This document shows, piece after piece, positions 17,167 through 24,413 of a DNA stretch of 28,290 bases. This DNA comes from Clostridia bacterium BRH_c25 (lineage in GTDB: Bacteria; Bacillota_A; Clostridia; Lutisporales; Lutisporaceae). The position numbers and the translations under genes were made by a program. Below the pieces are notes generated by a model. The model had not been told where the DNA came from and ran no database searches. It saw nothing but the letters and a program-made list of their open reading frames with translations. Position 1 is the stretch's first letter, and the number at the start of each line of letters is the position of its first letter. The stretch covers positions 1-28,290 of the forward strand of contig LOES01000069.1 in the NCBI GenBank assembly GCA_001515955.1, given 5' to 3'.

Positions 17167-17195
17167 ATTATATATAAAAAACCAGGCTAAGTCAA
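17167..17195 (-). promoter_or_regulatory. Promoter of tRNA-Trp
   Basis: On the minus strand TTGACT (17195-17190) and TATAAT (17172-17167) are separated by 17 bases. The start point would be about seven bases before the mature tRNA 5' end at 17153. Confidence 0.75.
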
Positions 17196-17254
17196 TAGCT
17201 TATATAACCTCTATTAGCATTTTAGTGGAAATATTACGGTTATAATTTTTATTT

Positions 17255-17290
17255 GGTATATGCATAATATATATGCACATACCTTTTTTT
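17255..17290 (+). terminator. Terminator-like hairpin upstream of the ger operon
   Basis: GGTATATGCATA (17255-17266) pairs with TATGCACATACC (17272-17283) with one mismatch and is followed by seven T. It lies 30 bases before the first germination gene, so it either ends read-through from the left or acts as a leader attenuator. It also contains CATAATA (17263-17269), a possible sigma-G -10 element with no convincing -35. Confidence 0.45.
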
Positions 17291-17320
17291 GTTAAGAATT
17301 ATTTATAGCAGAGGTGTAAT

Positions 17321-18778
17321 ATGAATGTTTCCAAGGACTTAGTAGAAAATATAGCATTGCTGAAAAAAAAATTTAAGAGTGATCAGTCACTGCTGTTCAG
17401 AGAATTCTCCATAGGCGGAACTAACAACGTTGAATGTCTTGCTGTTTTTATTGATGGCATGGTGGATGTTGCCAGGATAAATACTGAAATTATAAGTCCA
17501 CTATTGGAACTGAAGAAGGAAGATACAGAAGACATATATCTTCCGGCTGTATTGAAGGACAAAATAGCTTCTGCACAGGTTGAAAAAACTGCCGATTTTA
17601 CAAAGCTTATCAATTATTTATTAAACGGATATACAACAATATTCATTGATGGGTATGAAGATGCCCTTGCTATAAATACGCAGAGCATCAACAGGAGGAG
17701 AATAAGCGAGCCGGTATCAGAAAAGGTGGTTAGAGGACCTAGAGATGGTTTCAACGAATCCTTACCCAACAACATTACCCTGATAAGAGCCAGAATAAAG
17801 AGTGAGAACCTGAAATTTCATTTTAGAGAGATAGGAAGGGAGACAAAGACGAAAGTATGCCTATGTTATATGGAGAATATAGCAGATGATGGAATTGTCA
17901 AGGAAGTTGAAAAAAGGCTTGATGCCATAGATATTGATGGAATATTGGACTCAGGATATATTCAGGAATTGATAAGCGATGAAGGTTATTCACCCTTCAG
18001 GACCATTGGCCACACAGAAAGGCCGGATGTGGTAGCAGGAAAGCTGCTTGAGGGCAGAATAGCAATTCTGTGTGATGAAAGTCCTTTTGCTCTGACACTG
18101 CCTTTTCTTTTTTTAGAGTATTTCAGCGCAAATGAAAATTATTATAATCATTTTTACTATGCTACATTCAACAGGATGTTGAGTTTGATAGGCTTCATCC
18201 TCTCAACCAGTGTACCTGCAATATACACTGCACTTATAACCTTTCACCAGGAAATGCTTCCGACCCCTCTGATACTAAGCATTTCAGCTGCCAGACAGGG
18301 TATGCCTCTACCCACTATTGCAGAGATTATACTAATACTTTTTGTATTTGAGGTGCTGAGAGAAGCGTCTATTAGGATACCGGAGGTTGTCGGTCAAACC
18401 ATAAGCATCGTCGGTGCTCTTATAATAGGGGAGGCAGCTGTTGAGGCAAAGCTTATCAGCGCACCCATTGTAATAATTGGCGCCTTGTCAGGCATTACAA
18501 GCTATTTGGTTCCAAAAATGGAACAGGCCGGCATAATTGTCAGGCTGGTTATTTTGCTTGCTTCAGCCTTCTTAGGACTCTACGGGTATGCTTTCTGCGG
18601 CATAGTACTATTTATTTACCTCACATCTATGAGATCCTTCGGCGTTCCCTATATGCTTTTTGATAGTTCATTGTCTGCTGAAGACCAAAAGGATGTAATA
18701 TTCAGGGCTCCCTGGTGGGCCATGAATAAACGTCCGAGACTACTCGCATCAAAGAATATAGTAAGAAAGAAAAGCTAA
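17321..18778 (+). CDS. Spore germinant receptor subunit A (GerA/GerKA family)
   Basis: Inner spore-membrane subunit of a nutrient germinant receptor. The 485-residue protein has the large N-terminal hydrophilic domain (about 1-240; LLFREFSIGG, GPRDGFNESLPNNITLIRAR). A membrane domain (about 245-450) follows with several helices and conserved blocks PFALTLPFLFLEYFSANENYY and PTPLILSISAARQGMPLP. A short basic cytoplasmic tail ends it. Start ATG 17321 follows GAGGTG with about six bases spacing. The A-C-small-B gene order and 3-20 base gaps show one operon. The germinant cannot be predicted, and gerK versus gerA naming is not resolvable here. Confidence 0.94.
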   Translation: MNVSKDLVENIALLKKKFKSDQSLLFREFSIGGTNNVECLAVFIDGMVDVARINTEIISPLLELKKEDTEDIYLPAVLKDKIASAQVEKTADFTKLINYLLNGYTTIFIDGYEDALAINTQSINRRRISEPVSEKVVRGPRDGFNESLPNNITLIRARIKSENLKFHFREIGRETKTKVCLCYMENIADDGIVKEVEKRLDAIDIDGILDSGYIQELISDEGYSPFRTIGHTERPDVVAGKLLEGRIAILCDESPFALTLPFLFLEYFSANENYYNHFYYATFNRMLSLIGFILSTSVPAIYTALITFHQEMLPTPLILSISAARQGMPLPTIAEIILILFVFEVLREASIRIPEVVGQTISIVGALIIGEAAVEAKLISAPIVIIGALSGITSYLVPKMEQAGIIVRLVILLASAFLGLYGYAFCGIVLFIYLTSMRSFGVPYMLFDSSLSAEDQKDVIFRAPWWAMNKRPRLLASKNIVRKKS

Positions 18779-18799
18779 ATTTTGAATGGATTGATAAAT

Positions 18800-19954
18800 G
18801 TGAAAAAAAGTAGGCAAGTATCGCTCATTGCTTTGATGATTATTTGCACTTGCTTTCTGACAGGCTGCTGGAACTATAGGGAGATTGAACAGCTGGCCAT
18901 AGTCTCAGGAGTTGCTATTGATAAGAATGGAGAGGACAAGGTACTTGTCACCATTGAAACAGTGAGTGTGCAACAGGATCAAAAACAGTCAACACTGAAG
19001 CCGGTGTATATACAGTCGGTTGGGATAACTTTTTTTGGGGCTATCAGATCAATGATTGCCGTTGAAGGCAAAAGATTGTACTGGAGCCATGCCAAGGTTG
19101 CAATAATAAGCGAAGAAATAGCAAAAGAAGGGATAAGTAGTGTTTTAGACTTTATAAGCAGAGATGCAGAGGTCAGGGAAGACATGTGGGTGCTCCTGTC
19201 AAGAGAGAAATCAGCAAGAGAAATATTCAATTCGAAGCCTGAGTTTGAAAGCATACTCTCCTTCCAGATCGACAACACAATGAGGGCTCAAGAATCAGTA
19301 TCCCGTTATCCTGCTGTTGAATTATACGAGTTTCTTGACAATATAGGAAGTAAAGAAGCTTCTACTACAATTCCTACAATAAAGCTTATTGAAAACAGGG
19401 GGAAAACTGAAGTTTATATCACTGGTGCAGCAATTATTAAGAAAAACAAACTACTGGGATATTTGGGCGAAACCGATACAAGAAGCATGCTCTGGGTACA
19501 AAACAAGCTAAAGGGGGGAATATACCCGATAAAGGACGCAGCTGATACTCAGATAAATGTTGCTTTAGAAATATTCAAAAATAAGACAAGAATAAAACCC
19601 GAATTGAGGGACGGTGTACCAATCATTAAGATTAATATATTAACAGATGTAAATATAGGAGAAATCATGGGATATGAAGATTTTATCAGTGAAAAGGGCA
19701 GGAGCTTGCTGGAGAAGGATGCGGAGGCACAAATAAAGAAAGATATTGAAGATCTTATAGAAAAAGCACAAAAGGAGTATAAAACTGACTTCTTGGGCTT
19801 TGGAGAAAGTATCAAACGTTCCATGCCTAATGTTTGGAGAAGTATTGAAAAGGAATGGAATGAAATCTTCATGGATATTGAAACAAGTGTTGAAGTAGAT
19901 ATCAGTATAAAGGGAAGCGCAATAAAAAGCAAACCTATAAAGGTAGGAGACTAA
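18800..19954 (+). CDS. Germinant receptor lipoprotein subunit C (GerAC/GerKC family)
   Basis: Outer-leaflet lipoprotein subunit of the germinant receptor, 384 residues. The lipobox LTGC follows a signal sequence (VSLIALMIICTCFLTGC), so the mature protein starts at the cysteine. The first mature residues CWNYREIEQLAIVSGVAID are diagnostic of the family. Later blocks ITGAAIIKKNKLLGYLGETDTR and the C-terminal domain with FGESIKRSMP complete it. The start is uncertain: GTG 18800 has a weak GGA nine bases upstream and gives a normal lipoprotein leader; TTG 18782 would add six residues but lacks any ribosome site. Weak initiation suggests coupling to the preceding A subunit. Confidence 0.92.
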   Translation: MKKSRQVSLIALMIICTCFLTGCWNYREIEQLAIVSGVAIDKNGEDKVLVTIETVSVQQDQKQSTLKPVYIQSVGITFFGAIRSMIAVEGKRLYWSHAKVAIISEEIAKEGISSVLDFISRDAEVREDMWVLLSREKSAREIFNSKPEFESILSFQIDNTMRAQESVSRYPAVELYEFLDNIGSKEASTTIPTIKLIENRGKTEVYITGAAIIKKNKLLGYLGETDTRSMLWVQNKLKGGIYPIKDAADTQINVALEIFKNKTRIKPELRDGVPIIKINILTDVNIGEIMGYEDFISEKGRSLLEKDAEAQIKKDIEDLIEKAQKEYKTDFLGFGESIKRSMPNVWRSIEKEWNEIFMDIETSVEVDISIKGSAIKSKPIKVGD

Positions 19955-19957
19955 GCT

Positions 19958-20167
19958 ATGTGGGTCATGATGATAATATTATATATTATTGTATCTTATA
20001 TTGATACAAAAGCGTTTACCAGACTTAAAGAAAAAAGCGTACTGCCGCTTTATATCATATTGATGGTGATATCGTGCACTATAGGCATCGCAAACGCGTA
20101 TATCAGCAATTTGCCTAGTCCCGCAGGTCCCATAAGGAATTTTATTTTATCAATCATTGGCAGTTAA
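19958..20167 (+). CDS. Small two-TM protein in the germinant receptor operon (D-subunit-like)
   Basis: A 69-residue membrane protein with two hydrophobic helices (about 3-14 extended, and 29-48) separated by a basic stretch (TRLKEKS). It begins three bases after the C-subunit stop and ends 13 bases before the B-subunit start, so it is co-translated with the receptor. Small two-TM 'D' proteins encoded in or next to ger operons in Bacillus modulate receptor function; position, size and topology fit that class. Sequence similarity could not be tested. Its reality is supported by tight spacing and a GGAG-type ribosome site (GTAGGAG) at 19943-19949. Confidence 0.75.
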   Translation: MWVMMIILYIIVSYIDTKAFTRLKEKSVLPLYIILMVISCTIGIANAYISNLPSPAGPIRNFILSIIGS

Positions 20168-20180
20168 ATGGAGGGTACAT

Positions 20181-21296
20181 ATGAATAAGGAATTAATATC
20201 AGACCAGCAAGGTATCAATCTGACAGTGCTTTTTATTTTTGGAAGCACCTTGGTAATGGGCACCGGAGGGCAGGCCAAGGGCGATACGTGGATTGCGGTT
20301 ATGTTGGTTCTATTCCTTTCCGTTCCCGTCCTTATGGTTTATGCTCGTATACTTAGCCGATATCCGGGGAAGGATTTGTATGACATTTTAGAAGAAGTAT
20401 TTGGTAAATACCTTGGAAGAGCCTTCAGTTTGGCATTCATTTGGTTTTCATTTCACCTGGGCGCATTAGTACTTAGGAATTTTGGGGAATTCATGAATAC
20501 TGTCGGCTTGCCGGAAACTCCTAAAGCAGTACCCATTATAATGTTTGCTTTGATATGTGCTATAGGAGTAAAGAGTGGGATAGAGACTCTTGGCAAATGC
20601 AGCAGTCTTTTCATAGTCGGTGTATTTTCGCTTCTGTTTCTTCTTGCTTTTTTAACCATACCCAATATGAAGTCTGAAAACTTGCTTCCTATTATGTATG
20701 ATGGTTTCAAACCTGTACTTCAGGGAACCTTTTCGGCCTTTTCCTTTCCTTTTGGGGAGTTGGTGGTGTTCATGATGGTTTTTGATTCTTTAAAGAAACC
20801 CAATTCAAGCTACAAAGTTTACCTGAAGTCATTAGTGATAGGAGGTCTGGTTGTATTTTTCATATCTATTAGAAACGTCATGGTGCTAGGTGCTGATACC
20901 CTTGGAAGTGTATATTTCCCGTCCTATACAGCTATAAGTAGAATTAATATCGGAAATTTTCTTCAAAGGCTTGAAATCGCGGTTTCTATAGTTTTTACTT
21001 TATCAGGATTTATCAAGATAAGCATCTGCTTGATGGCAGCAACGAAAGGAATAACAAAGCTGTTCGGATTTAAGGATTACAGGGTATTTGTAACCCCCGT
21101 AGGACTTCTAATGGTTAATCTTGCTTACTTGGTGTATGACAGTATTATGGAGATGTTTGAGTGGGCTTTCGAGATTTGGCCTTATTATGCATTCCCTTTT
21201 CAGGTGATACTGCCGTTAATAATACTTATTGCAGTTGAGTTAAAGGCCAGGCTTCAGAATAAGAATAAACAGGCAAAGGAAAGCAATACAGATTAA
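20181..21296 (+). CDS. Germinant receptor permease-like subunit B (GerAB/GerKB family)
   Basis: Integral membrane subunit of the APC amino-acid transporter superfamily that holds the germinant-binding site in characterised receptors. It has 371 residues with about ten membrane helices. Typical N-terminal text is ISDQQGINLTVLFIFGSTLVMGTGGQAKGDTWIAV, here seen from residue 4. A helix pair with PFGELVVFMMVF follows mid-protein. The start is ATG 20181 behind GGAGGG (20170-20175); the longer frame from 20157 overlaps the small upstream gene. It is the last gene of the operon. Confidence 0.93.
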   Translation: MNKELISDQQGINLTVLFIFGSTLVMGTGGQAKGDTWIAVMLVLFLSVPVLMVYARILSRYPGKDLYDILEEVFGKYLGRAFSLAFIWFSFHLGALVLRNFGEFMNTVGLPETPKAVPIIMFALICAIGVKSGIETLGKCSSLFIVGVFSLLFLLAFLTIPNMKSENLLPIMYDGFKPVLQGTFSAFSFPFGELVVFMMVFDSLKKPNSSYKVYLKSLVIGGLVVFFISIRNVMVLGADTLGSVYFPSYTAISRINIGNFLQRLEIAVSIVFTLSGFIKISICLMAATKGITKLFGFKDYRVFVTPVGLLMVNLAYLVYDSIMEMFEWAFEIWPYYAFPFQVILPLIILIAVELKARLQNKNKQAKESNTD

Positions 21297-21302
21297 GAAA
21301 GA

Positions 21303-21329
21303 AAAGCCCTGATGACGTATCAGAGCTTT
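21303..21329 (-). terminator. Terminator at the end of the Pro-rich gene
   Basis: AAAGCCCTGAT (21303-21313) pairs with ATCAGAGCTTT (21319-21329) with one mismatch. Reading on the minus strand, a T-rich stretch follows. The stem overlaps the stop codon of the minus-strand gene and lies seven bases after the plus-strand B-subunit stop, so it may serve both. Confidence 0.6.
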
Positions 21330-21627
21330 ACTCCTTAAATAAACCACCGAACATTTTATTGCTGACCTTGGGGAAAAAAAGGAAGATAATAAGCAGCACA
21401 ACCCACCAATTGTCATTCAACACCAGACCTCTTACAGTATTGCTGACTCCGCCCAATAGCTCCCCCACCGGCAGTGGGGGTAAGGAAAACGGCACAGGAG
21501 GAGCGGCAGACTTCTTTGGCACAAGGGCTGAAAGCAGACTACTTACCGGTGAAGCCACCGGAGGTGGTGCCGGCGGTCATGGAGCCGGAGGTAATGCATT
21601 ATAGCTTGATGAATGCTTATGACTCAT
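21328..21627 (-). CDS. Pro-rich small protein with C-terminal membrane helix, interrupted by in-frame TGA
   Basis: Unrecognised protein. From ATG 21627, seven bases after GGGAGG, the frame reads MSHKHSSSYNALPPAP, then TGA (21579-21577), then continues in the same frame as PPAPPPVASPVSSLL to a stop at 21330. The part after the TGA is Pro/Ala/Ser/Val-rich, then has a 10-residue hydrophobic helix after NDNWW (VVLLIIFLFF) and ends PKVSNKMFGGLFKE. The same low-complexity style on both sides of the TGA shows one ancestral gene of about 99 codons. An internal GTG (21558) could start a 76-residue form, but no good ribosome site precedes it. The DNA is much richer in GC than its surroundings. Its position between the ger operon and a SASP gene suggests a sporulation protein; this is inference. 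Confidence 0.65.
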
Positions 21628-21630
21628 TTT

Positions 21631-21693
21631 AAAGCCTCCCTTCATGGTTATGAGGGATATGAACAAACCCTTAATTCCATAATATGAGGCTTT
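21631..21693 (-). other. Leader hairpin covering the ribosome site of the Pro-rich gene
   Basis: On the minus strand AAAGCCTC (21693-21686) can pair with GAGGCTTT (21638-21631), which includes half of the GGGAGG ribosome site, and CCCTCAT with ATGAAGGG inside. On the plus strand the same structure is followed by GTCTTTTT and could act as a weak terminator. Confidence 0.4.
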
Positions 21694-21723
21694 GTCTTTT
21701 TAGTTACAAAAAAATGATATATA

Positions 21724-21748
21724 AAAGGAGAGTAAGAAACTCTCCTTT
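21724..21748 (-). terminator. Terminator of the SASP gene
   Basis: AAAGGAGAGT (21724-21733) and ACTCTCCTTT (21739-21748) are perfect inverted repeats with a 5-base loop, starting three bases after the SASP stop on the minus strand. TTTTATAT and a T7 run follow. Confidence 0.8.
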
Positions 21749-21751
21749 ACA

Positions 21752-21976
21752 CTAAAACCTTGTTCTTGTAGTTGTAGTTGTTCCAGCCATTGATCTTTCA
21801 GCTGTTTCAATTAGTCTTCTTACCATCTGACCACCGATTCTTCCTGCATCTCTTGCTGTAATATCGCCATTATATCCTTCTTTTAAATTAACACCTACTT
21901 CAGTTGCTATTTCGTACTTGAATCTGTCAAGAGCTGCTGATGCCTGAGGTACTACTTTCTGGTTATTTCTTGCCAT
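21752..21976 (-). CDS. Alpha/beta-type small acid-soluble spore protein
   Basis: DNA-binding protein of 74 residues made in the forespore. It coats spore DNA, giving UV and chemical resistance, and is degraded by the GPR protease at germination. Both family signatures are present: FKYEIATEVGV around the GPR cleavage site (residues 19-29) and DITARDAGRIGGQMVRRLIE (39-58). The N-terminus MARNNQKVVPQA and the Thr/Arg-rich tail are normal. Start ATG 21976 follows a strong GGGGAGGTGAG site. Family members are sigma-G controlled; CATTATA on the minus strand about 37 bases before the start is a possible -10, but I see no good -35. Confidence 0.96.
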   Translation of the reverse strand: MARNNQKVVPQASAALDRFKYEIATEVGVNLKEGYNGDITARDAGRIGGQMVRRLIETAERSMAGTTTTTRTRF

Positions 21977-22004
21977 TTGTGCTCACCTCCCCAAAAGAAT
22001 ATGT

Positions 22005-22034
22005 ATAATGAGTTAATGATTATTAACTCATTAT
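22005..22034. repeat. Perfect 13-bp inverted repeat upstream of the SASP gene
   Basis: ATAATGAGTTAAT (22005-22017) and ATTAACTCATTAT (22022-22034) are exact inverted repeats with a 4-base loop, centred 44 bases before the SASP start codon. It overlaps the possible sigma-G -10 element, so it could be an operator or a leader hairpin. Confidence 0.6.
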
Positions 22035-22199
22035 TATTTTGGTTTAGCTTCATAGTTTTAATTCAAGTAATTTTTGCCTAATATGGTGCTTTTAAAGCTT
22101 CATTAATCTACCTCAAAATCCATCACAAAATAACTGAATAATTGCAAATAATAATAATGTCATGATAAGTGACAATATAAAAAGAAAGGAGATTACCGG

Positions 22200-22889
22200 A
22201 TGAAAGATATAAATCCGTCAAAAAGAGCTCTTTGTGCAGTTTTGGTAATTTGCATGACATTTTTTACAGGCAGCCTGGCTTTTGCCGAGAACAATGCAAT
22301 GGCATCTTCCAGACAACAAACAGTAGAGAAAATGAGCCCGAACAATCATAAACAATTCTTGGAGGAAGCTGTTATCAAGCTTATGGAGGAGGGCAAATTA
22401 ACAAAGGAGAAAGCAGAAAAAATACTTGAATATAAGAAGAAAAAAGCAGATGAATTAAGTAAACTGCCTGAACAGAAAAAAATTCAGATGAAAAAACAGC
22501 GCAATAAAGGGAGTCTGCTAAAGGATCTGGAACAGGAAGGAATAATAACAGAAGCTGAAGCTCAAGCCATCAGAACAAAGCTTTACGAAATGAAGGAAGC
22601 AAGACTTGCTGACGGAATGCAAGGCCTGGTAGATAAAGGTGTCCTTACCACAAATGACATAGAAAAGATAAGAAGCTATATGGTTAAAGTGCGGGAGGAA
22701 AGAAAAGAGCAGCTCGAGAAGCTGAAAACAATGACCCCGGAAGAACGGGAAGAATATTTCAAGAATGCAAAAAAAGATAGAAAAGACATCATAACCAGAA
22801 TGGTTGAGGACAATGTGATTACAAAAAATCAGGCAGAAGAGATTAAGAAGGCTATTCCGGAGCTTAATAAATCAAGACACAAAAACTAG
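22200..22889 (+). CDS. Secreted protein with four short helical repeats (EGxITxxxAxxI type)
   Basis: Exported protein of 229 residues without a family I can name with certainty. A signal sequence (residues 9-29, ending SLAFA before Glu30) is followed by a very charged Lys/Glu-rich helical body. Four related units are visible: KLMEEGKLTKEKAEKI (60-75), DLEQEGIITEAEAQAI (109-124), GLVDKGVLTTNDIEKI (142-157) and RMVEDNVITKNQAEEI near the C-terminus. The same unit, in more regular form, makes up the protein at 25403-26323. Some clostridial proteins of this look are filed as DUF2680; I cannot confirm that. Start ATG 22200 follows AAAGGAG. It converges on the sensor-kinase gene across a shared terminator. 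Confidence 0.85.
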   Translation: MKDINPSKRALCAVLVICMTFFTGSLAFAENNAMASSRQQTVEKMSPNNHKQFLEEAVIKLMEEGKLTKEKAEKILEYKKKKADELSKLPEQKKIQMKKQRNKGSLLKDLEQEGIITEAEAQAIRTKLYEMKEARLADGMQGLVDKGVLTTNDIEKIRSYMVKVREERKEQLEKLKTMTPEEREEYFKNAKKDRKDIITRMVEDNVITKNQAEEIKKAIPELNKSRHKN

Positions 22890-22913
22890 CCGGAGATTCG
22901 CACCATACATCAT

Positions 22914-22957
22914 GAAAAGTGAAAGCCCTTGCTAAATGCCAGGGCTTTCGCTTTTTC
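22914..22957. terminator. Bidirectional terminator between convergent genes
   Basis: GAAAAGTGAAAGCCCT (22914-22929) pairs with AGGGCTTTCGCTTTTTC (22941-22957) with one mismatch. T-runs lie on both strands, serving the repeat-protein gene and the kinase gene. Confidence 0.85.
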
Positions 22958-22960
22958 ATT

Positions 22961-24409
22961 CTATGAAGTTGGTAGGTCAATTCTGAACTCTGCACCGGAT
23001 CTGACGTTTTCTGCAGTTATTTTTCCATGATGCTTTTCAATAACAGTCTTGGTTATAGCAAGTCCAAGTCCGAAATTACCTTTTGAGCCCTTGAAGAACC
23101 TTTCGAAAATATTCGGCAACTCATTGGATTCGAAGCCCGGGCCGTCATCCGATATAATGATCCTTGCCATGCCTGCATCTATAAGCTCTGACTTTATAGT
23201 TACGGTGCTTTCAGCATAACGTATACAATTGCTGAGTACATTGGTAATTGCCCTTGAAAGCTTTTCCTCATCAGCATATATTCTGACTGTGGATGACAAT
23301 GGGTAAACTTTAATATTAATACCATTGTTTGCAGCAATTCCATTCATTCTATCGACCCAGCAATGAATCAGTTCATTCAAATCCAGAGAGCTGAAGCTAT
23401 AGTTTTCCTCGATTGCATCCAACCGGGACAAGTACAGAAGGTTTTCTACAAGATGGGTCAAACGCTTTGATTCATCTATTATAATATCAGCAGAAGCAGC
23501 GGTATCCGTAACACTGTATTTAATGCCTTCCGCATAACTCTGTATAGACATCAGAGGAGTTCTGAACTCATGGGAAGCGTTCTGCAGGAAGGTTTTTTGA
23601 GCTTTATCATAGGTCTCAAGCTTTTCAGACATTATGTTGATATTATTTACAAATTCGCTTAGTTCATCATATACCGGTGTATTTATTTTCGCTCCGAAAT
23701 TCCTTTCTGCAATAGAACGTATGTGCTGATTGAGAGTGCTGAAAGGAGCGGAGATTTTCTTTGCCACAACAGAGGAAAATATTACAATGATAAAAGCGGA
23801 CAGAAGGAGAATTACCAGAAGAATCATATTTATCCCCAATTGAAGCTGATTTACTTTTTCAATACTGGAATAAATAACGATCCAGCCCAAGCCGAAGTTA
23901 TTCTTTTGTGATACAGGCTTCACTATTGCAATATATTCTGTACCGGAAAGGTGAAAGTTCAAGTAGCTTTCCTTACTTAAATCTTTTGATTTATTAATCT
24001 CTGTTGAAATTTTTTCCAGCAAATCTGCACCGGCAGTGGAGTGCCATTCAAGGGGAGAGTTAATTATGCCGGTGTTATTGTCTAATAGAATGTAATCAGC
24101 ATTCAAGACGGATAGCGGCTCTCTTAAGGATCTATCAAGCAAAGCATAATATCTGAACACTTCATCAACTCTAACCTTCACCGTAGGAAGGGAAGGGGGG
24201 GTTTTTTTATCGAAAATAAATATCTCGGGGCCTCTCTTCAAGGCTGTATCTTCGGTACGTGAGGCTATTCTGCTCAATTGTTCAATAAGATCCTTTTCAA
24301 TATAAAAGCGTATGCTAACATTGAATATCACTGCTACCAAAGCTATAAGTGTTATGATAACTATAAGGTTATATTTGAAAATTCTCCATTTGATTGTATC
24401 AGTCTTCAT
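22961..24409 (-). CDS. Sensor histidine kinase
   Basis: Membrane sensor of a two-component system, 482 residues. TM1 is about 13-34, an extracellular domain of about 155 residues follows (Cache-like by size and layout), TM2 is about 192-217, then HAMP. The HisKA phosphoacceptor is His280 in ASHEFRTPLMS. The HATPase domain shows the N box NVLSNCIRYAE, G1 DDGPGF, F box FERFFKG and G2 GLGLAI. Start ATG 24409 follows AAGGAATG, four bases after the regulator stop; TTG 24427 inside the regulator is less likely. An A7C7 homopolymer pair (24208-24195 on this strand) lies in the sensor domain. The ligand is unknown; the neighbours suggest envelope sensing. Confidence 0.93.
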   Translation of the reverse strand: MKTDTIKWRIFKYNLIVIITLIALVAVIFNVSIRFYIEKDLIEQLSRIASRTEDTALKRGPEIFIFDKKTPPSLPTVKVRVDEVFRYYALLDRSLREPLSVLNADYILLDNNTGIINSPLEWHSTAGADLLEKISTEINKSKDLSKESYLNFHLSGTEYIAIVKPVSQKNNFGLGWIVIYSSIEKVNQLQLGINMILLVILLLSAFIIVIFSSVVAKKISAPFSTLNQHIRSIAERNFGAKINTPVYDELSEFVNNINIMSEKLETYDKAQKTFLQNASHEFRTPLMSIQSYAEGIKYSVTDTAASADIIIDESKRLTHLVENLLYLSRLDAIEENYSFSSLDLNELIHCWVDRMNGIAANNGINIKVYPLSSTVRIYADEEKLSRAITNVLSNCIRYAESTVTIKSELIDAGMARIIISDDGPGFESNELPNIFERFFKGSKGNFGLGLAITKTVIEKHHGKITAENVRSGAEFRIDLPTS

Positions 24410-24413
24410 AATA

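Noticed and set aside
17024..17245. Plus-strand 73-codon open frame
   Set aside because: It lies over the minus-strand tRNA-Trp and translates tRNA sequence, so it is not a gene.
21563..21579. Selenocysteine reading of the TGA in the Pro-rich gene
   Set aside because: The hairpin lacks clear SECIS loop bases, the protein has no redox motif, and Pro-codon palindromes form by chance; kept only as a minor alternative in the findings.
21359..21604. Plus-strand Gly-rich 81-codon frame
   Set aside because: It is the complement of Pro codons in the minus-strand Pro-rich gene, which has the better ribosome site, terminator and C-terminal membrane helix.
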